DNA of 64,000 nucleotides from assembly GCA_017462785.1 (NCBI GenBank), contig JAFTQJ010000066.1, forward strand, positions 1 to 64,000, written 5' to 3'. The position numbers and the translations under genes were made by a program. Below the pieces are notes generated by a model. The model saw only the letters and a list, made by a program, of their open reading frames with translations, did no database searches and was not told the origin of the DNA. Origin of the DNA: Oscillospiraceae bacterium. Its GTDB lineage: Bacteria > Bacillota > Clostridia > Oscillospirales > Ruminococcaceae. How positions within the stretch are numbered: the stretch's first letter is position 1; each line of letters opens with the position of its first letter. Positions 26,232-34,436 of this stretch are shown here, one piece after another.

Positions 26232-27773
26232 TCAATGAGCATTCAGAAAAGCTTCAAGTGTGAGTGCACCGCCGCTGCCGATGTAAGCGGCATACTGCAA
26301 AATGAGTGCGGCATCGGAGGCGTTGTACACACCATCCCCGTTCACGTCCGCAGATTGTTCCTGATCCGCATTCAGACCGGACGCAGCACCGGAACCTGCA
26401 AGGGATGCCGCTTTCAGGAGGAGGGCAGCATCGGCGGCGTTGATCTGCTTGTCGGAATTGATATCGCCCAGAAGCGGGACATCTTCAAGTACAAGGGTCA
26501 GGTACTGGATTTGCTGGGTATCCTTGACTGTTACGGACTGTACTTTTGATGCAGCATAGCCCGGAGGGAGATTGTCAAACGTGAGTGTATAGGTATCTGC
26601 CGGTACATTCGCCATGTTGATGCCAGTATCGGGCAGACGTGCTCCGGTCATGGCAACCTCCGCCATTTCGCCGCCGAAATTCCACACATCCTCGAAATAG
26701 TAGCCCTTGAAGTAATAAGGCATCGCATCGAAACCGGTTTCGACAAGGTGTGCATAGTACATGGTGGCATCAAATGACAGTTCTGTTTTTTCCACCATAA
26801 ATTCAACGAAGCCTTTCTCATCCGGCACAACAACGGAATACATGCCGCCGCTGTTGATCACAACAATGGCACAGGCATTTCCGCCGGATACCGCAGCATC
26901 ATAGGTAACACCGTCTATTGTAAAGCTGGCATTCCCATTGCAGAAATAGCCTGCATGATCGGGGAACATGTCCGGCAGATACATCCGGCAGTTCACATAT
27001 TTCGTCGTGGTATCGCTGATATTCGGACGTTTGAGTCTCATCGAAAATCTTTCCCTCTGGTTTGCTGCTGCATTGAAGACCCGTTCTATGCCGATATTGT
27101 TCGTGGAGTAGTCGTCCGGTACATATGTAAATGTGGACCAGAACGAAAGATTTGGATTTTCATCCTCCGGCTTATTGAAAAAGTGGTACTGACCATCCAT
27201 TTCGAGAAACAGATTTTCCGAAAAATCCTCCCACTTCGGATCAACATAGATTCCCCACTCATTTGCCCCCAGCGTGATCATGGAAGTGGCTTTCTGGGTG
27301 CTGTCAATGCCAAGCCGGAAATACTGCGTCTGCCCTTCTTCAAATACAATGCTTCTGGGGTCTCTTACGATTCCATAGCCCGTATCATCTATGATTCTCA
27401 TGGTATGCAGCGATTCGAGAGCATCCAGATCGAGCAGCCTTTCAAAGGTACGCCACGGCACGCCATAGGAAAGCACTTCATCGGGCGAGGTGCGTGTGCA
27501 GTCGTCAATATAGCATCTGGTCGTGCCATAATATTTTTCACCGCTGACGAGATTGCCGCTGTATTCTCCGGAAGAATTATAAAATGCAACCTCAACGCCA
27601 TTCACGGGATTGCCCGCTGTGTCCGTCACCTGTACATTCAGCAGATTTTCAGGGATAACTGTCATGGGAGGGAGCTGGGGCGGGTAGACTGCATACGCTG
27701 CGGCAGAGAACATCTGGGAAACTGCCATTGCCGAAGCGATGATAACCGCCATCATCTTCTTACTGTATCTCAT
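26232..27773 (-). CDS. Secreted dockerin protein, first of three tandem paralogues
   Basis: 513 residues. The signal peptide is MRYSKKMMAVIIASAMAVSQMFSAAAYA. The N-terminal region (LLNVQVTDTAGNPVNGVEVAFYN) is a carboxypeptidase-regulatory-like opening shared with the other two. A middle unassigned region of about 330 residues leads to a Cna-B-like segment (VPADTYTLTFDNLPPGYAAS) and the dockerin (GDINSDKQINAADA; SADVNGDGVYNASDA). GGAAAGGATC precedes the ATG. It follows thrS on the same strand, but a terminator lies between. The function is unknown. Confidence 0.85.
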   Translation of the reverse strand: MRYSKKMMAVIIASAMAVSQMFSAAAYAVYPPQLPPMTVIPENLLNVQVTDTAGNPVNGVEVAFYNSSGEYSGNLVSGEKYYGTTRCYIDDCTRTSPDEVLSYGVPWRTFERLLDLDALESLHTMRIIDDTGYGIVRDPRSIVFEEGQTQYFRLGIDSTQKATSMITLGANEWGIYVDPKWEDFSENLFLEMDGQYHFFNKPEDENPNLSFWSTFTYVPDDYSTNNIGIERVFNAAANQRERFSMRLKRPNISDTTTKYVNCRMYLPDMFPDHAGYFCNGNASFTIDGVTYDAAVSGGNACAIVVINSGGMYSVVVPDEKGFVEFMVEKTELSFDATMYYAHLVETGFDAMPYYFKGYYFEDVWNFGGEMAEVAMTGARLPDTGINMANVPADTYTLTFDNLPPGYAASKVQSVTVKDTQQIQYLTLVLEDVPLLGDINSDKQINAADAALLLKAASLAGSGAASGLNADQEQSADVNGDGVYNASDAALILQYAAYIGSGGALTLEAFLNAH

Positions 27774-27787
27774 ACATGATCCTTTCC

Positions 27788-27823
27788 AAAAATCCCCCAT
27801 GCCATGCTGCACAGGGGATTTTT
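27788..27823 (-). terminator. Intrinsic terminator of thrS
   Basis: AAAAATCCCC pairs with GGGGATTTTT around a 16-base loop, just past the thrS stop codon. Confidence 0.85.
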
Positions 27824-27832
27824 CAGTATTTG

Positions 27833-29779
27833 TTATCTTGCCTTGGTTGCTACCTCTGTGAGCAGCTTTGCGAGCAGTGCGTCCATATCCATTGCACCCA
27901 GATTGTCGCCCTTTCTGGAACGAACGGAAACGGTCTTGTTCTCCACTTCCTGATCACCGACTGTGAGCATGTAGGGAGTCTTTGCAAGCGTTGCCTCACG
28001 GATCTTCTTGCCCATCTTCTCGGCTCTGTCGTCAATGGAGCAGCGGATGCCGGCAGCTTCGAGCTTTGCCTGTACTTCGCCAGCCCAGTCGAGGTGACGG
28101 TCTGCGATCGGGATGATCTTTACCTGCTCCGGTGCCAGCCACAGCGGGAATGCACCTGCATACTTCTCGATCAGATAAGCCAGTGTTCTCTCATAGCAGC
28201 CCAGAGAGGTTCTGTGAATGATATAGGGTCTGCGTTTGGAGCCGTCCACATCCACATATTCCATGCCGAACTTTTCAGCCAGCAGCATGTCGATCTGGAT
28301 GGTAACGATGGTATCCTCCTTGCCGAATACATTCTTGTACTGAATGTCGAGCTTCGGACCGTAGAATGCAGCCTCGTCAATGCCGATCTCATAGTCAACG
28401 CCCAGATTGTCCAGAATCTTGCCCATGATGGTCTGTGCTTCTTCCCACTGTTCAGCCGTACCCTCATACTTGTTCTTCGGGTTTGCCGGATCCCACTGGG
28501 AGAAGCGGAATGTGCAGTCCTCCAGCATACCAACGGTATCGAGGACATACTTTGCAAGCTCCAGACAGCCCTTGAATTCTTCTTCAAGCTGTTCAGGGCG
28601 GAGGATCAGGTGTCCCTCAGAGATGGTGAACTGACGGACACGAATCAGACCGTGCATCTCACCGCTGTCCTCATTGCGGAACAGTGTGGAGGTTTCGCCC
28701 AGTCGCATCGGCAGGTCACGGTAGGAACGCTGACGGTTCAGGAATACCTGATACTGGAACGGGCATGTCATCGGACGCAGTGCAAAGCACTCCTTGGTTT
28801 CATCGGTCGGATCGCCCAGAACGAACATACCGTCCAGATAATGATCCCAGTGACCGGAGATCTTGTACAGATCGGACTTTGCCATGAGGGGGGTCTTTGT
28901 CAGCAGATAGCCACGCTTCTGCTCCTCGTCCTCGATCCATCTCTGAAGGAGCTGGATGACTCTTGCACCCTTGGGCAGGAGGACGGGCAGACCCTGACCG
29001 ATGCAGTCCACAGTGGTGAACAGCTCCAGCTCTCTGCCGAGCTTGTTATGGTCACGCATCTTTGCCTCTTCACGACGCTGGATCTCTTCATCGAGCTGTG
29101 CAGCCTTCGGGAATGCGGTACCATATACACGGGAGAGCATCTTGTTCTTCTCAGAGCCTCTCCAGTAAGCACCTGTGCAGGACAGGAGCTTGAATGCCTT
29201 GACAGCACCCGTGCTCATGAGGTGCGGGCCTGCACACAGATCCACGAATTCTTCCTGCTTGTAGAAGGAGATCGGCTCGCCCTTGGCAGCGTGTTCCTCG
29301 CACAGCTCCACCTTGTAAGGCTCGTCCATTTCCTTGAGCTTTGCAATTGCCTCGTCGGGGGAGAGTGTGAAGCTTTCAAGAGCCTGATTCTCCTTGACGA
29401 TCTTCTTCATTTCTGCTTCGATCTTTGTCAGCTCTTCGGGGCTGAACGGGTGGGGTGCATCGAAGTCATAATAGAAACCGTTGTCGATTGCCGGACCGAT
29501 GGCAAGCTTTGTTTCCGGATACAGACGCTTCACAGCCTGTGCCAGAATATGGGAAGCCGTATGCCAAAAGGTCTTTTTGCCGTCAGCATCATCGAATGTG
29601 AGGACTTCAAATGTGCAGTCCTCCGTCAGAACAGTACGCAGATCACAGACTTCGCCGTTGATCTTAACGCAGCAAGCGGACTTGTACAGTCCCATGCCAA
29701 TGCCCTTGACAACTTCCGCAGCGGAAATATTCTCTTCCACCTCACGGATGCTGCCGTCTTTGAGTGTGAGTTTCAGCAT
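27833..29779 (-). CDS. thrS: Threonyl-tRNA synthetase
   Basis: 648 residues. A TGS domain (1-60, MLKLTLKDGSIREVEEN) is followed by the second additional / editing domain (HTASHILAQAVKRLYPETKLAIGP; LCAGPHLMSTGAVKAFKLL). The class II catalytic core has RPMTCPFQYQVF with the zinc cysteine, YRDLPMRLGETSTLFRNEDSGEMHGLIRVRQF and HRTSLGCYERTLAYLIE. The C-terminal anticodon-binding domain is about 540-640. It charges tRNA-Thr. Start at MLKLTL behind AAAGGAG. Controlled by a T-box leader further upstream. Confidence 0.97.
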   Translation of the reverse strand: MLKLTLKDGSIREVEENISAAEVVKGIGMGLYKSACCVKINGEVCDLRTVLTEDCTFEVLTFDDADGKKTFWHTASHILAQAVKRLYPETKLAIGPAIDNGFYYDFDAPHPFSPEELTKIEAEMKKIVKENQALESFTLSPDEAIAKLKEMDEPYKVELCEEHAAKGEPISFYKQEEFVDLCAGPHLMSTGAVKAFKLLSCTGAYWRGSEKNKMLSRVYGTAFPKAAQLDEEIQRREEAKMRDHNKLGRELELFTTVDCIGQGLPVLLPKGARVIQLLQRWIEDEEQKRGYLLTKTPLMAKSDLYKISGHWDHYLDGMFVLGDPTDETKECFALRPMTCPFQYQVFLNRQRSYRDLPMRLGETSTLFRNEDSGEMHGLIRVRQFTISEGHLILRPEQLEEEFKGCLELAKYVLDTVGMLEDCTFRFSQWDPANPKNKYEGTAEQWEEAQTIMGKILDNLGVDYEIGIDEAAFYGPKLDIQYKNVFGKEDTIVTIQIDMLLAEKFGMEYVDVDGSKRRPYIIHRTSLGCYERTLAYLIEKYAGAFPLWLAPEQVKIIPIADRHLDWAGEVQAKLEAAGIRCSIDDRAEKMGKKIREATLAKTPYMLTVGDQEVENKTVSVRSRKGDNLGAMDMDALLAKLLTEVATKAR

Positions 29780-29825
29780 AATTCTTTCTCCTTTGCTCTT
29801 TTTGGAAATTCCTGTGATCTGCCGT

Positions 29826-29960
29826 GTCGGGGGAAAGGGGCAAAGCCCCAAAAGCAGGATGCAAAGGGGCGGCAGCCCCTTTGCCGGCGGCGGTGCGGAG
29901 CACCGCCCACAGCTCCCCCTCCCCTCGGGGAGGGGGCAGGGGACAGTTTCGCAGGACTTT
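29826..29960 (-). repeat. Dispersed hairpin-chain repeat, family B, in the thrS leader
   Basis: On the minus strand it reads AAAGTCCTGCGAAACTGTCC, then CCCTCCCCGAGGGGAGGGGG, then GGTGCTCCGCACC and a GC-rich stem. It lies between the T-box terminator and the thrS start codon, so it is part of the message. The same order of blocks appears at 48560-48662 and partly at 63144-63262. Confidence 0.7.
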
Positions 29961-29974
29961 CTGTGGAATACATA

Positions 29975-30252
29975 AACAAAAACGCCCCGAAAGTCATGGC
30001 AATGCCATCACTTTCGGGACGATAAAGATACCGTGGTTCCACCCGAATTTGCGTATACCAAAACAGCACACGCCTTATTCTGCACCCGATAACGGTGGTG
30101 AACCGCCGTAGATTAGTACGGACTCCGAGGTGGTATACACTGCCGGCACATTCTGCCATGAGTTTCAGCCCAATTGCTCATGGCTCTCTGAAGAATGGCG
30201 GGATCCAACCCAGCCTGCATTGTCTTCCTCATCTGCGTTTTTGTTTGATTGT
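29975..30252 (-). promoter_or_regulatory. T-box riboswitch leader, threonine type
   Basis: On the minus strand the T-box core GGGTGGAACCACGG (30044-30031) is followed by an intrinsic terminator (CCCGAAAGT pairing with ACTTTCGGG, then TTTTT, at about 30022-29976). Upstream are the stem I hallmarks: GAGGAAGACAATGCAG, CAGAGAGCC, and GTATACCACCTCGGAG, where an ACC threonine specifier codon is available. Uncharged tRNA-Thr binding favours the antiterminator and switches on thrS. Confidence 0.92.
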
Positions 30253-30258
30253 ATTTTT

Positions 30259-30287
30259 ATGATAGCACATTTTTGAGGGTTTGTCAA
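30259..30287 (-). promoter_or_regulatory. Promoter of the thrS T-box transcript
   Basis: On the minus strand TTGACA (30287-30282), 17 bases, TATCAT (30264-30259). Confidence 0.85.
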
Positions 30288-30389
30288 GCGGAAAAACTTT
30301 TTTTCTTCAAAAATGCCAATCTTTCCCCCTCCCAGTTGTTATATAAGCAAAAGCCCTTTTCCCATATTCTGCAACAAGGAGAAATCACA

Positions 30390-30749
30390 ATGAAAAAACA
30401 ACTCACCCTATTTTTAACCGCACTGCTGCTTTGTATCAACCCTTTGCCCGTATCGGCGGAAGAGGAAATGCCGGCTGTCCGCACGATACTCCCCCGTAAC
30501 CTCGGTGATGGCAATTCCGATGGTGTCTGCAATTCCTCGGATGCCGCTGTGCTCCTGATCTCGGCTGCGAATTGGGGGGCAACGGGGATCAGCGGTCTGA
30601 CTCCTGCTCAGGAAAAAGCCCTCGATGTCAATGCTGACGGCTCGATGGATGCCATTGACGGTGCATGGATCCTCCGCTATGCTGCCTATTCCGGCGGCGG
30701 CGGTACGATGAGCATTGTGGAATATGTGCATGGTTATGAGCTGGATTGA
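30390..30749 (+). CDS. Small secreted stand-alone dockerin protein
   Basis: 119 residues. The signal peptide MKKQLTLFLTALLLCINPLPVSA is followed by about 12 linker residues and then only a dockerin: loops GDGNSDGVCNSSDA and LDVNADGSMDAIDG, with helices AAVLLISAANWG and AWILRYAAYSG. No other domain fits. AAGGAGAAATCACA precedes the ATG. Such a protein could occupy or cap cohesin sites (inference). The second position of its first loop and the Ile-Asp-Gly in the second deviate from the tandem dockerins nearby, so it is a different dockerin subtype. Confidence 0.85.
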   Translation: MKKQLTLFLTALLLCINPLPVSAEEEMPAVRTILPRNLGDGNSDGVCNSSDAAVLLISAANWGATGISGLTPAQEKALDVNADGSMDAIDGAWILRYAAYSGGGGTMSIVEYVHGYELD

Positions 30750-30773
30750 TGGAATTCGTTCCTATGAAGCAAG

Positions 30774-30806
30774 AAATGCCCCCGTTCCGAAAACAGGGGC
30801 ATTTTG
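30774..30806. terminator. Bidirectional terminator
   Basis: AAATGCCCC and GGGGCATTTT form a stem between the converging 30390-30749 and 30820-32049 genes. Confidence 0.85.
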
Positions 30807-30819
30807 CTGTATATTCGCA

Positions 30820-32049
30820 TTACCAGATCACATAATCCTCCGGTGTCACATACGCCAGCGGCGAGAAACGCAGATCCTCGATCTTGCTGCCGCCCTGTAC
30901 TGCCTGATTGATCGCTCTGAATTCCGCACTCAGCCGGAGGATCTTCACATGGTCATCCGACTTCGGACGTTCCTTCCGCAGATAATCCAGCACTGCCGAC
31001 TCAAAATAGCCGAACGAACGCACCTGTGACTTGCGGACTTCGCCGATATTCAGGGAAACAGGGAGAAGGGAATCGGTGGTATGGTAGTTGTAGATGATGC
31101 GGCAGTAGATCTCCGGCACGAATGCACACGCTTCACCGCCGAGGGTCGGGTGGAGCTGCTGGATCTTCTCATACACTGCACGGTGGCTCTCCTCGTCCTC
31201 AATGGTCAGCATGCCGGCGATCGCCTGCTGTGCGACCGCTGCTGCATCCGCCTTGGTGAACGGGCAGGGCTTGCAGGTGGCATCGTCCTGAAGCAGGAGC
31301 ACGAAACACTTGTCCATCGTGCCGTCAGCGGTCGATTTTCCGTCCGCAATTGCCTTGTACAGCACATCCGTCAGCTCCGGAAAGACCATGCCGTTGATGC
31401 GTGCTTCGCAGATGTCCTTGCCCATGCGTGAGGACAGAAGCTTGATCCAGTACGCTTTCTTTGTGCCGAGATACTGCGGAATCAGCTCCCTGACAAGACC
31501 CCAGAGGTCGGCACCCTCACCCGTGCCCCTGTGCAGACCGCCGATCACACACGGCTCATGGAAAATGTACTCGTTCCCCTGCAATTCTGTGCGGAGGGTA
31601 TGTTCTCCGGTGCAGTCGAGAGCACCGAGCACGAACGGCAGAACGCCGTCACAGAAGCCCTTGATGCCGTCACGCACTGCGTCCGCCTTGGTCCTGCCCA
31701 TGCCGGCAACGGATTCCACGAGATCCTCGTCAAAGAACGGATGCCACATCACGAACAGGAATTGGATGCAGACACCCTTGGGATAGACATCGGTCTTGGC
31801 GAGGGTGATCCGCAGCTCCAGACCGCTGGGGAATACCAGAGCATTGCCCTGACGCTCTGCCTGCGGAAAACGTTCTGCGATCTCTGCAAGCATGTCGATG
31901 GTTTCGGGCTTCTGCTCCGCTGCCGGAGCAGGTGCTGCCGGTGCAGCTTCTTCCTTTGCAGGAGCTTCTTCCTGTACGGATGTGTCGAGAATGCTCTCAC
32001 AGGGAGCATCGTCCTGTTTTTTCTTCTTGAATCTATCGAAAAGTCCCAT
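30820..32049 (-). CDS. Uncharacterised cytoplasmic protein, possibly DUF6348-like
   Basis: 409 residues, no signal peptide or membrane segment. The basic start GLFDRFKKKKQ leads into an Ala/Pro/Glu linker (about 20-50), then a globular region with MGRTKADAVRDGIKGFCDGVLPFVLGAL, which recalls DUF6348-type proteins. A second half (SFGYFESAVLDYLRKERPKSDDHVKILRLSAEF) is unassigned. GGAGG precedes the chosen ATG; the longer open frame runs back into the promoter. It stands alone on the minus strand between two terminators. Function unknown. Confidence 0.6.
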   Translation of the reverse strand: MGLFDRFKKKKQDDAPCESILDTSVQEEAPAKEEAAPAAPAPAAEQKPETIDMLAEIAERFPQAERQGNALVFPSGLELRITLAKTDVYPKGVCIQFLFVMWHPFFDEDLVESVAGMGRTKADAVRDGIKGFCDGVLPFVLGALDCTGEHTLRTELQGNEYIFHEPCVIGGLHRGTGEGADLWGLVRELIPQYLGTKKAYWIKLLSSRMGKDICEARINGMVFPELTDVLYKAIADGKSTADGTMDKCFVLLLQDDATCKPCPFTKADAAAVAQQAIAGMLTIEDEESHRAVYEKIQQLHPTLGGEACAFVPEIYCRIIYNYHTTDSLLPVSLNIGEVRKSQVRSFGYFESAVLDYLRKERPKSDDHVKILRLSAEFRAINQAVQGGSKIEDLRFSPLAYVTPEDYVIW

Positions 32050-32082
32050 TGTTTTCCTCCAGAATGAAATTGATGTACTTAT

Positions 32083-32111
32083 AGTATAGCATGGTTTGGT
32101 CAAAAAGTCAA
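32083..32111 (-). promoter_or_regulatory. Promoter of the 30820-32049 gene
   Basis: On the minus strand TTGACT (32111-32106), 17 bases ending ATGC, TATACT (32088-32083). Confidence 0.85.
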
Positions 32112-32112
32112 C

Positions 32113-32141
32113 AAGCCCCCGCATTTTGAAAATGGGGGCTT
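32113..32141. repeat. Duplicated terminator hairpin, left copy
   Basis: A 29-base palindrome with arms AAGCCCCC and GGGGGCTT and an inner CATTTT/AAAATG pairing. It is repeated almost exactly at 32303-32333; together the two copies flank the 160-base repeat element. Confidence 0.85.
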
Positions 32142-32142
32142 C

Positions 32143-32302
32143 AGCTTGTCAAAAAAGTCCTTTTTCTTAGGGTTGGGCATCCTGTAACTGCCCCCACCCC
32201 AACCCCTCCCCGAGGGGAGGGGCTATATTTGGAGGGTACTGCGTACCCTCCACCCGCCAAAGGGCAAAGCCCTTTGAACCTATTGAAGTTTTTCGACAGA
32301 CT
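32143..32302. repeat. Dispersed hairpin-chain repeat, family A, copy 3
   Basis: The ends AGCTTGTCAAAAAAGTCC and GAAGTTTTTCGACAGACT are imperfect inverted copies. The core has CCCCTCCCCGAGGGGAGGGG, GGGTACTGCGTACCC and AAAGGGCAAAGCCCTTT. It lacks a segment of about 60 bases that copies 1 and 4 carry. Confidence 0.85.
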
Positions 32303-32333
32303 AAGCCCCCGCATTTTGAAAATGGGGGGCTTT
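32303..32333 (-). terminator. Terminator hairpin of the 32337-33101 gene
   Basis: Palindrome with arms AAGCCCCC and GGGGGGCTT, placed 3 bases past the stop codon. The second copy lies beyond the repeat element at 32113-32141. Confidence 0.7.
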
Positions 32334-32336
32334 GGA

Positions 32337-33101
32337 TTATTGTAAGAAGGTCACGGAGTTGAGGATCTCATAAACAGATTCTCTGTCCGGTGCTGCAACG
32401 ATGAGTGTGGTTTCTGTGTTGAGGTCATCCGCAGAGTAAATATTCAGTGCTGCTTTCACCTTTCCCTCTTCATCATCTAAGGGGTAAAAATTGATGAGTG
32501 CACAGGTTTCACCATTTTCATAGATTTCTGTTTCTGACGTAAACTGTATGTTTTTCAGTACGCCGGTAATCAGGAAAGCGACTCCCTGACGGAAATTCCA
32601 GAAACTGTAATCCTCCGTTCCCAGCAGTGCGATACATTTATAGGTATTGTAGCCGGAATCGGGCAGACCGTTGCCCATGTCTTCAAATCCTTTCTGGAGC
32701 TGCCATTTGCCAATGGCGGCATACGGATCGGGTATCAGGGATTCGTAGTTTTCCGGATCAAACAGGTTCATATCGCTCCAGTCATCAGGGGAACCGAGCA
32801 TCACGGTATAGGTTTTGTCCGCATTATAATAGAGCTGCACATCCAGCACATTGCCGTCCTCAAACTCCCGTTTCTCATAATCAGCCGGAATATCAATGGA
32901 GAAATAGCCGTTTTCAATGGTCTGTACATCTTCATTAAGGCTTTCATAATCCGTGCAGTACACTGCTTCTTCGCCCACGGCAGGAAGCAGGAGCTGGACT
33001 GCGGAAAAGATCAGCAGTCTTGGCACGAAGAAGCATACCAATGCTTCCAGAACGGCGACCGAGGCGATCACTGTGATGATGATTTTTCCGGTTTTAGACA
33101 T
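32337..33101 (-). CDS. Membrane-anchored protein of unknown function
   Basis: 254 residues. One N-terminal membrane helix (about 7-38, IIITVIASVAVLEALVCFFVPRLLIF) is followed by an external domain rich in acidic and aromatic residues (ENGYFSIDIPADYEKREFEDGNVLDVQLYYNADKTYTVMLGSPDDW). This recalls lipoprotein-like beta domains but no family is recognised. It starts 12 bases after the CPBP protease gene, so they form an operon. Confidence 0.6.
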   Translation of the reverse strand: MSKTGKIIITVIASVAVLEALVCFFVPRLLIFSAVQLLLPAVGEEAVYCTDYESLNEDVQTIENGYFSIDIPADYEKREFEDGNVLDVQLYYNADKTYTVMLGSPDDWSDMNLFDPENYESLIPDPYAAIGKWQLQKGFEDMGNGLPDSGYNTYKCIALLGTEDYSFWNFRQGVAFLITGVLKNIQFTSETEIYENGETCALINFYPLDDEEGKVKAALNIYSADDLNTETTLIVAAPDRESVYEILNSVTFLQ

Positions 33102-33113
33102 CTTCCTCCCTCC

Positions 33114-34025
33114 TCAATATTGGTAAGGCACCACCGCCGGAGCTGCCTTGACAGGCTTTGCGATCTCCGGTTCCGGCAGACCGGTCTCCTTGTTGACTGC
33201 AAACGGATTTCCGGTGTACTTCCTGCGGAAATGACGGAAATACCACACAATGCTGATCGTGAGCAGTACTGCATTGATGAGGAGCCACCACCACTGACCG
33301 AGTACAAAGCCGTTCTTTTCATAGTACACTCCATCAAAAATGGGCAGCAGGCACAGGGCGTTATGCAGGGCGTGTTCGATGATGGTATACCAGAGATTGC
33401 GTGTTTTACAGTAGACATACGCCGCAGCCACACCGCCGATGCAGACGTTCACAAAGCCCTGAATATTGTAGAAATGCACTGCCGCAAATACCAGACCTCC
33501 TGCAAGACTGATGAGCCATGTGGGATAGGCACCACGCAGGCACTCCGTGCCGCAGTAGCGGAACATCAGCTCCTCTGCCAGCGGTGCAAGGATGCAGGCG
33601 GAGATGAATCCGGTAATGCCGCTGAGGTCACGCTCATTCGGGGGGACGGTCATGAAATTGGAAAGAATCAGACCGCCGAAATGATCGACCAGCTCACCGG
33701 CTGCCCAGCCGAAGATCAGGAGCATGATGGGCACCGACCAGTCAAAATTCTTGAAAGTCAGCACTTTTTTGAATTCCGTCTTGTTCCGCATTCTGACGAA
33801 AAGCACACCGAGCAGACCGCCCGTCAGCATGCAGCACTGGTCAGCGATCCCCACAAGCGGATGCTCCAGCATTTCATTCAGAAATGTTTCACCGTCACCG
33901 CCGTTCACACACAGCCCGATGATGAGCAGTCCGAATACGAGGGCAAACGAAAGACAAAGATAGACTCCCATGGGTGCCATGCAGAGTGCAGGTCCGATCA
34001 GCCGCTGTTTGGTCAGTTGTTTCAT
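33114..34025 (-). CDS. CPBP-family intramembrane metalloprotease
   Basis: 303 residues with about eight hydrophobic segments. The three CPBP/Abi motifs are present: APLAEELMFRYCG (Glu-Glu and Arg), FAAVHFYNIQGF (His) and IIEHALHNAL (His with Asn). Family members are membrane proteases of the CAAX-processing/bacteriocin-immunity type; the target is unknown. The C-terminal tail is Pro/Ala-rich. A strong promoter with a palindrome at the transcription start precedes it. Confidence 0.9.
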   Translation of the reverse strand: MKQLTKQRLIGPALCMAPMGVYLCLSFALVFGLLIIGLCVNGGDGETFLNEMLEHPLVGIADQCCMLTGGLLGVLFVRMRNKTEFKKVLTFKNFDWSVPIMLLIFGWAAGELVDHFGGLILSNFMTVPPNERDLSGITGFISACILAPLAEELMFRYCGTECLRGAYPTWLISLAGGLVFAAVHFYNIQGFVNVCIGGVAAAYVYCKTRNLWYTIIEHALHNALCLLPIFDGVYYEKNGFVLGQWWWLLINAVLLTISIVWYFRHFRRKYTGNPFAVNKETGLPEPEIAKPVKAAPAVVPYQY

Positions 34026-34052
34026 AGTTGTGTTACCTCTTTCTGTGATGGA

Positions 34053-34069
34053 TGTAAATTTAGTTTACA
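34053..34069. promoter_or_regulatory. Candidate operator at the CPBP promoter
   Basis: Perfect arms TGTAAA and TTTACA separated by five bases (TGTAAATTTAGTTTACA). It lies directly downstream of the -10 box, over the expected transcription start, a position where a bound repressor would block the operon (inference). Confidence 0.55.
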
Positions 34070-34074
34070 CATAC

Positions 34075-34103
34075 AGTATAGCATAGTAAATGTAATTTGT
34101 CAA
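34075..34103 (-). promoter_or_regulatory. Promoter of the CPBP operon
   Basis: On the minus strand TTGACA (34103-34098), 17 bases ending ATGC, TATACT (34080-34075). Confidence 0.88.
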
Positions 34104-34151
34104 GAGGTTTTGGAAGAAAAATACGGGAAAAGTTTTTGGGGGTATGGCAAA

Positions 34152-34179
34152 AAGCTGCCGCACTTGCTGTGCAGCAGCT
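34152..34179 (-). terminator. Duplicated terminator hairpin with T-tract (distal copy)
   Basis: Arms AAGCTGC and GCAGCT with inner GCAC/GTGC pairing. Read on the minus strand it is followed by CTTTTTGCC, so this copy looks like the complete intrinsic terminator. The near-identical copy at 34401-34429, next to the symporter gene, lacks the T-tract. Confidence 0.7.
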
Positions 34180-34180
34180 C

Positions 34181-34400
34181 AGCTTGTAGAAAAAGTCCTT
34201 TTTCTCAGGGTTAGGCATCCTGTAACTGCCCCCACCTCACCGGTGCCGTCCCCTCTGTCACTTCGTGACGTCTCCCCACCCCGTGGGGAGCAGCCCCAAC
34301 CCCTCCCCGAGGGGAGGGGCTATATTTGGAGGGTACTGCGTACCCTCCACCCGCCAAAGGGCAAAGCCCTTTGAACCTATTAAAGTTTTTTCGACAGACT
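34181..34400. repeat. Dispersed hairpin-chain repeat, family A, copy 4
   Basis: Full-length copy, very close to copy 1 (4677-4893) including the segment CACTTCGTGACGTC. The ends AGCTTGTAGAAAAAGTCC and TTTTTTCGACAGACT are imperfect inverted copies. It is flanked on both sides by copies of one terminator hairpin. Confidence 0.88.
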
Positions 34401-34429
34401 AAGCTGCCGCACTTGCAGTGCAGCAGCTT
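34401..34429 (-). terminator. Terminator hairpin next to the Na/phosphate symporter (proximal copy)
   Basis: Arms AAGCTGC and GCAGCTT, 8 bases past the symporter stop codon, with no T-tract on its downstream side. One base in the loop differs from the distal copy. Confidence 0.65.
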
Positions 34430-34436
34430 GCTGGTA

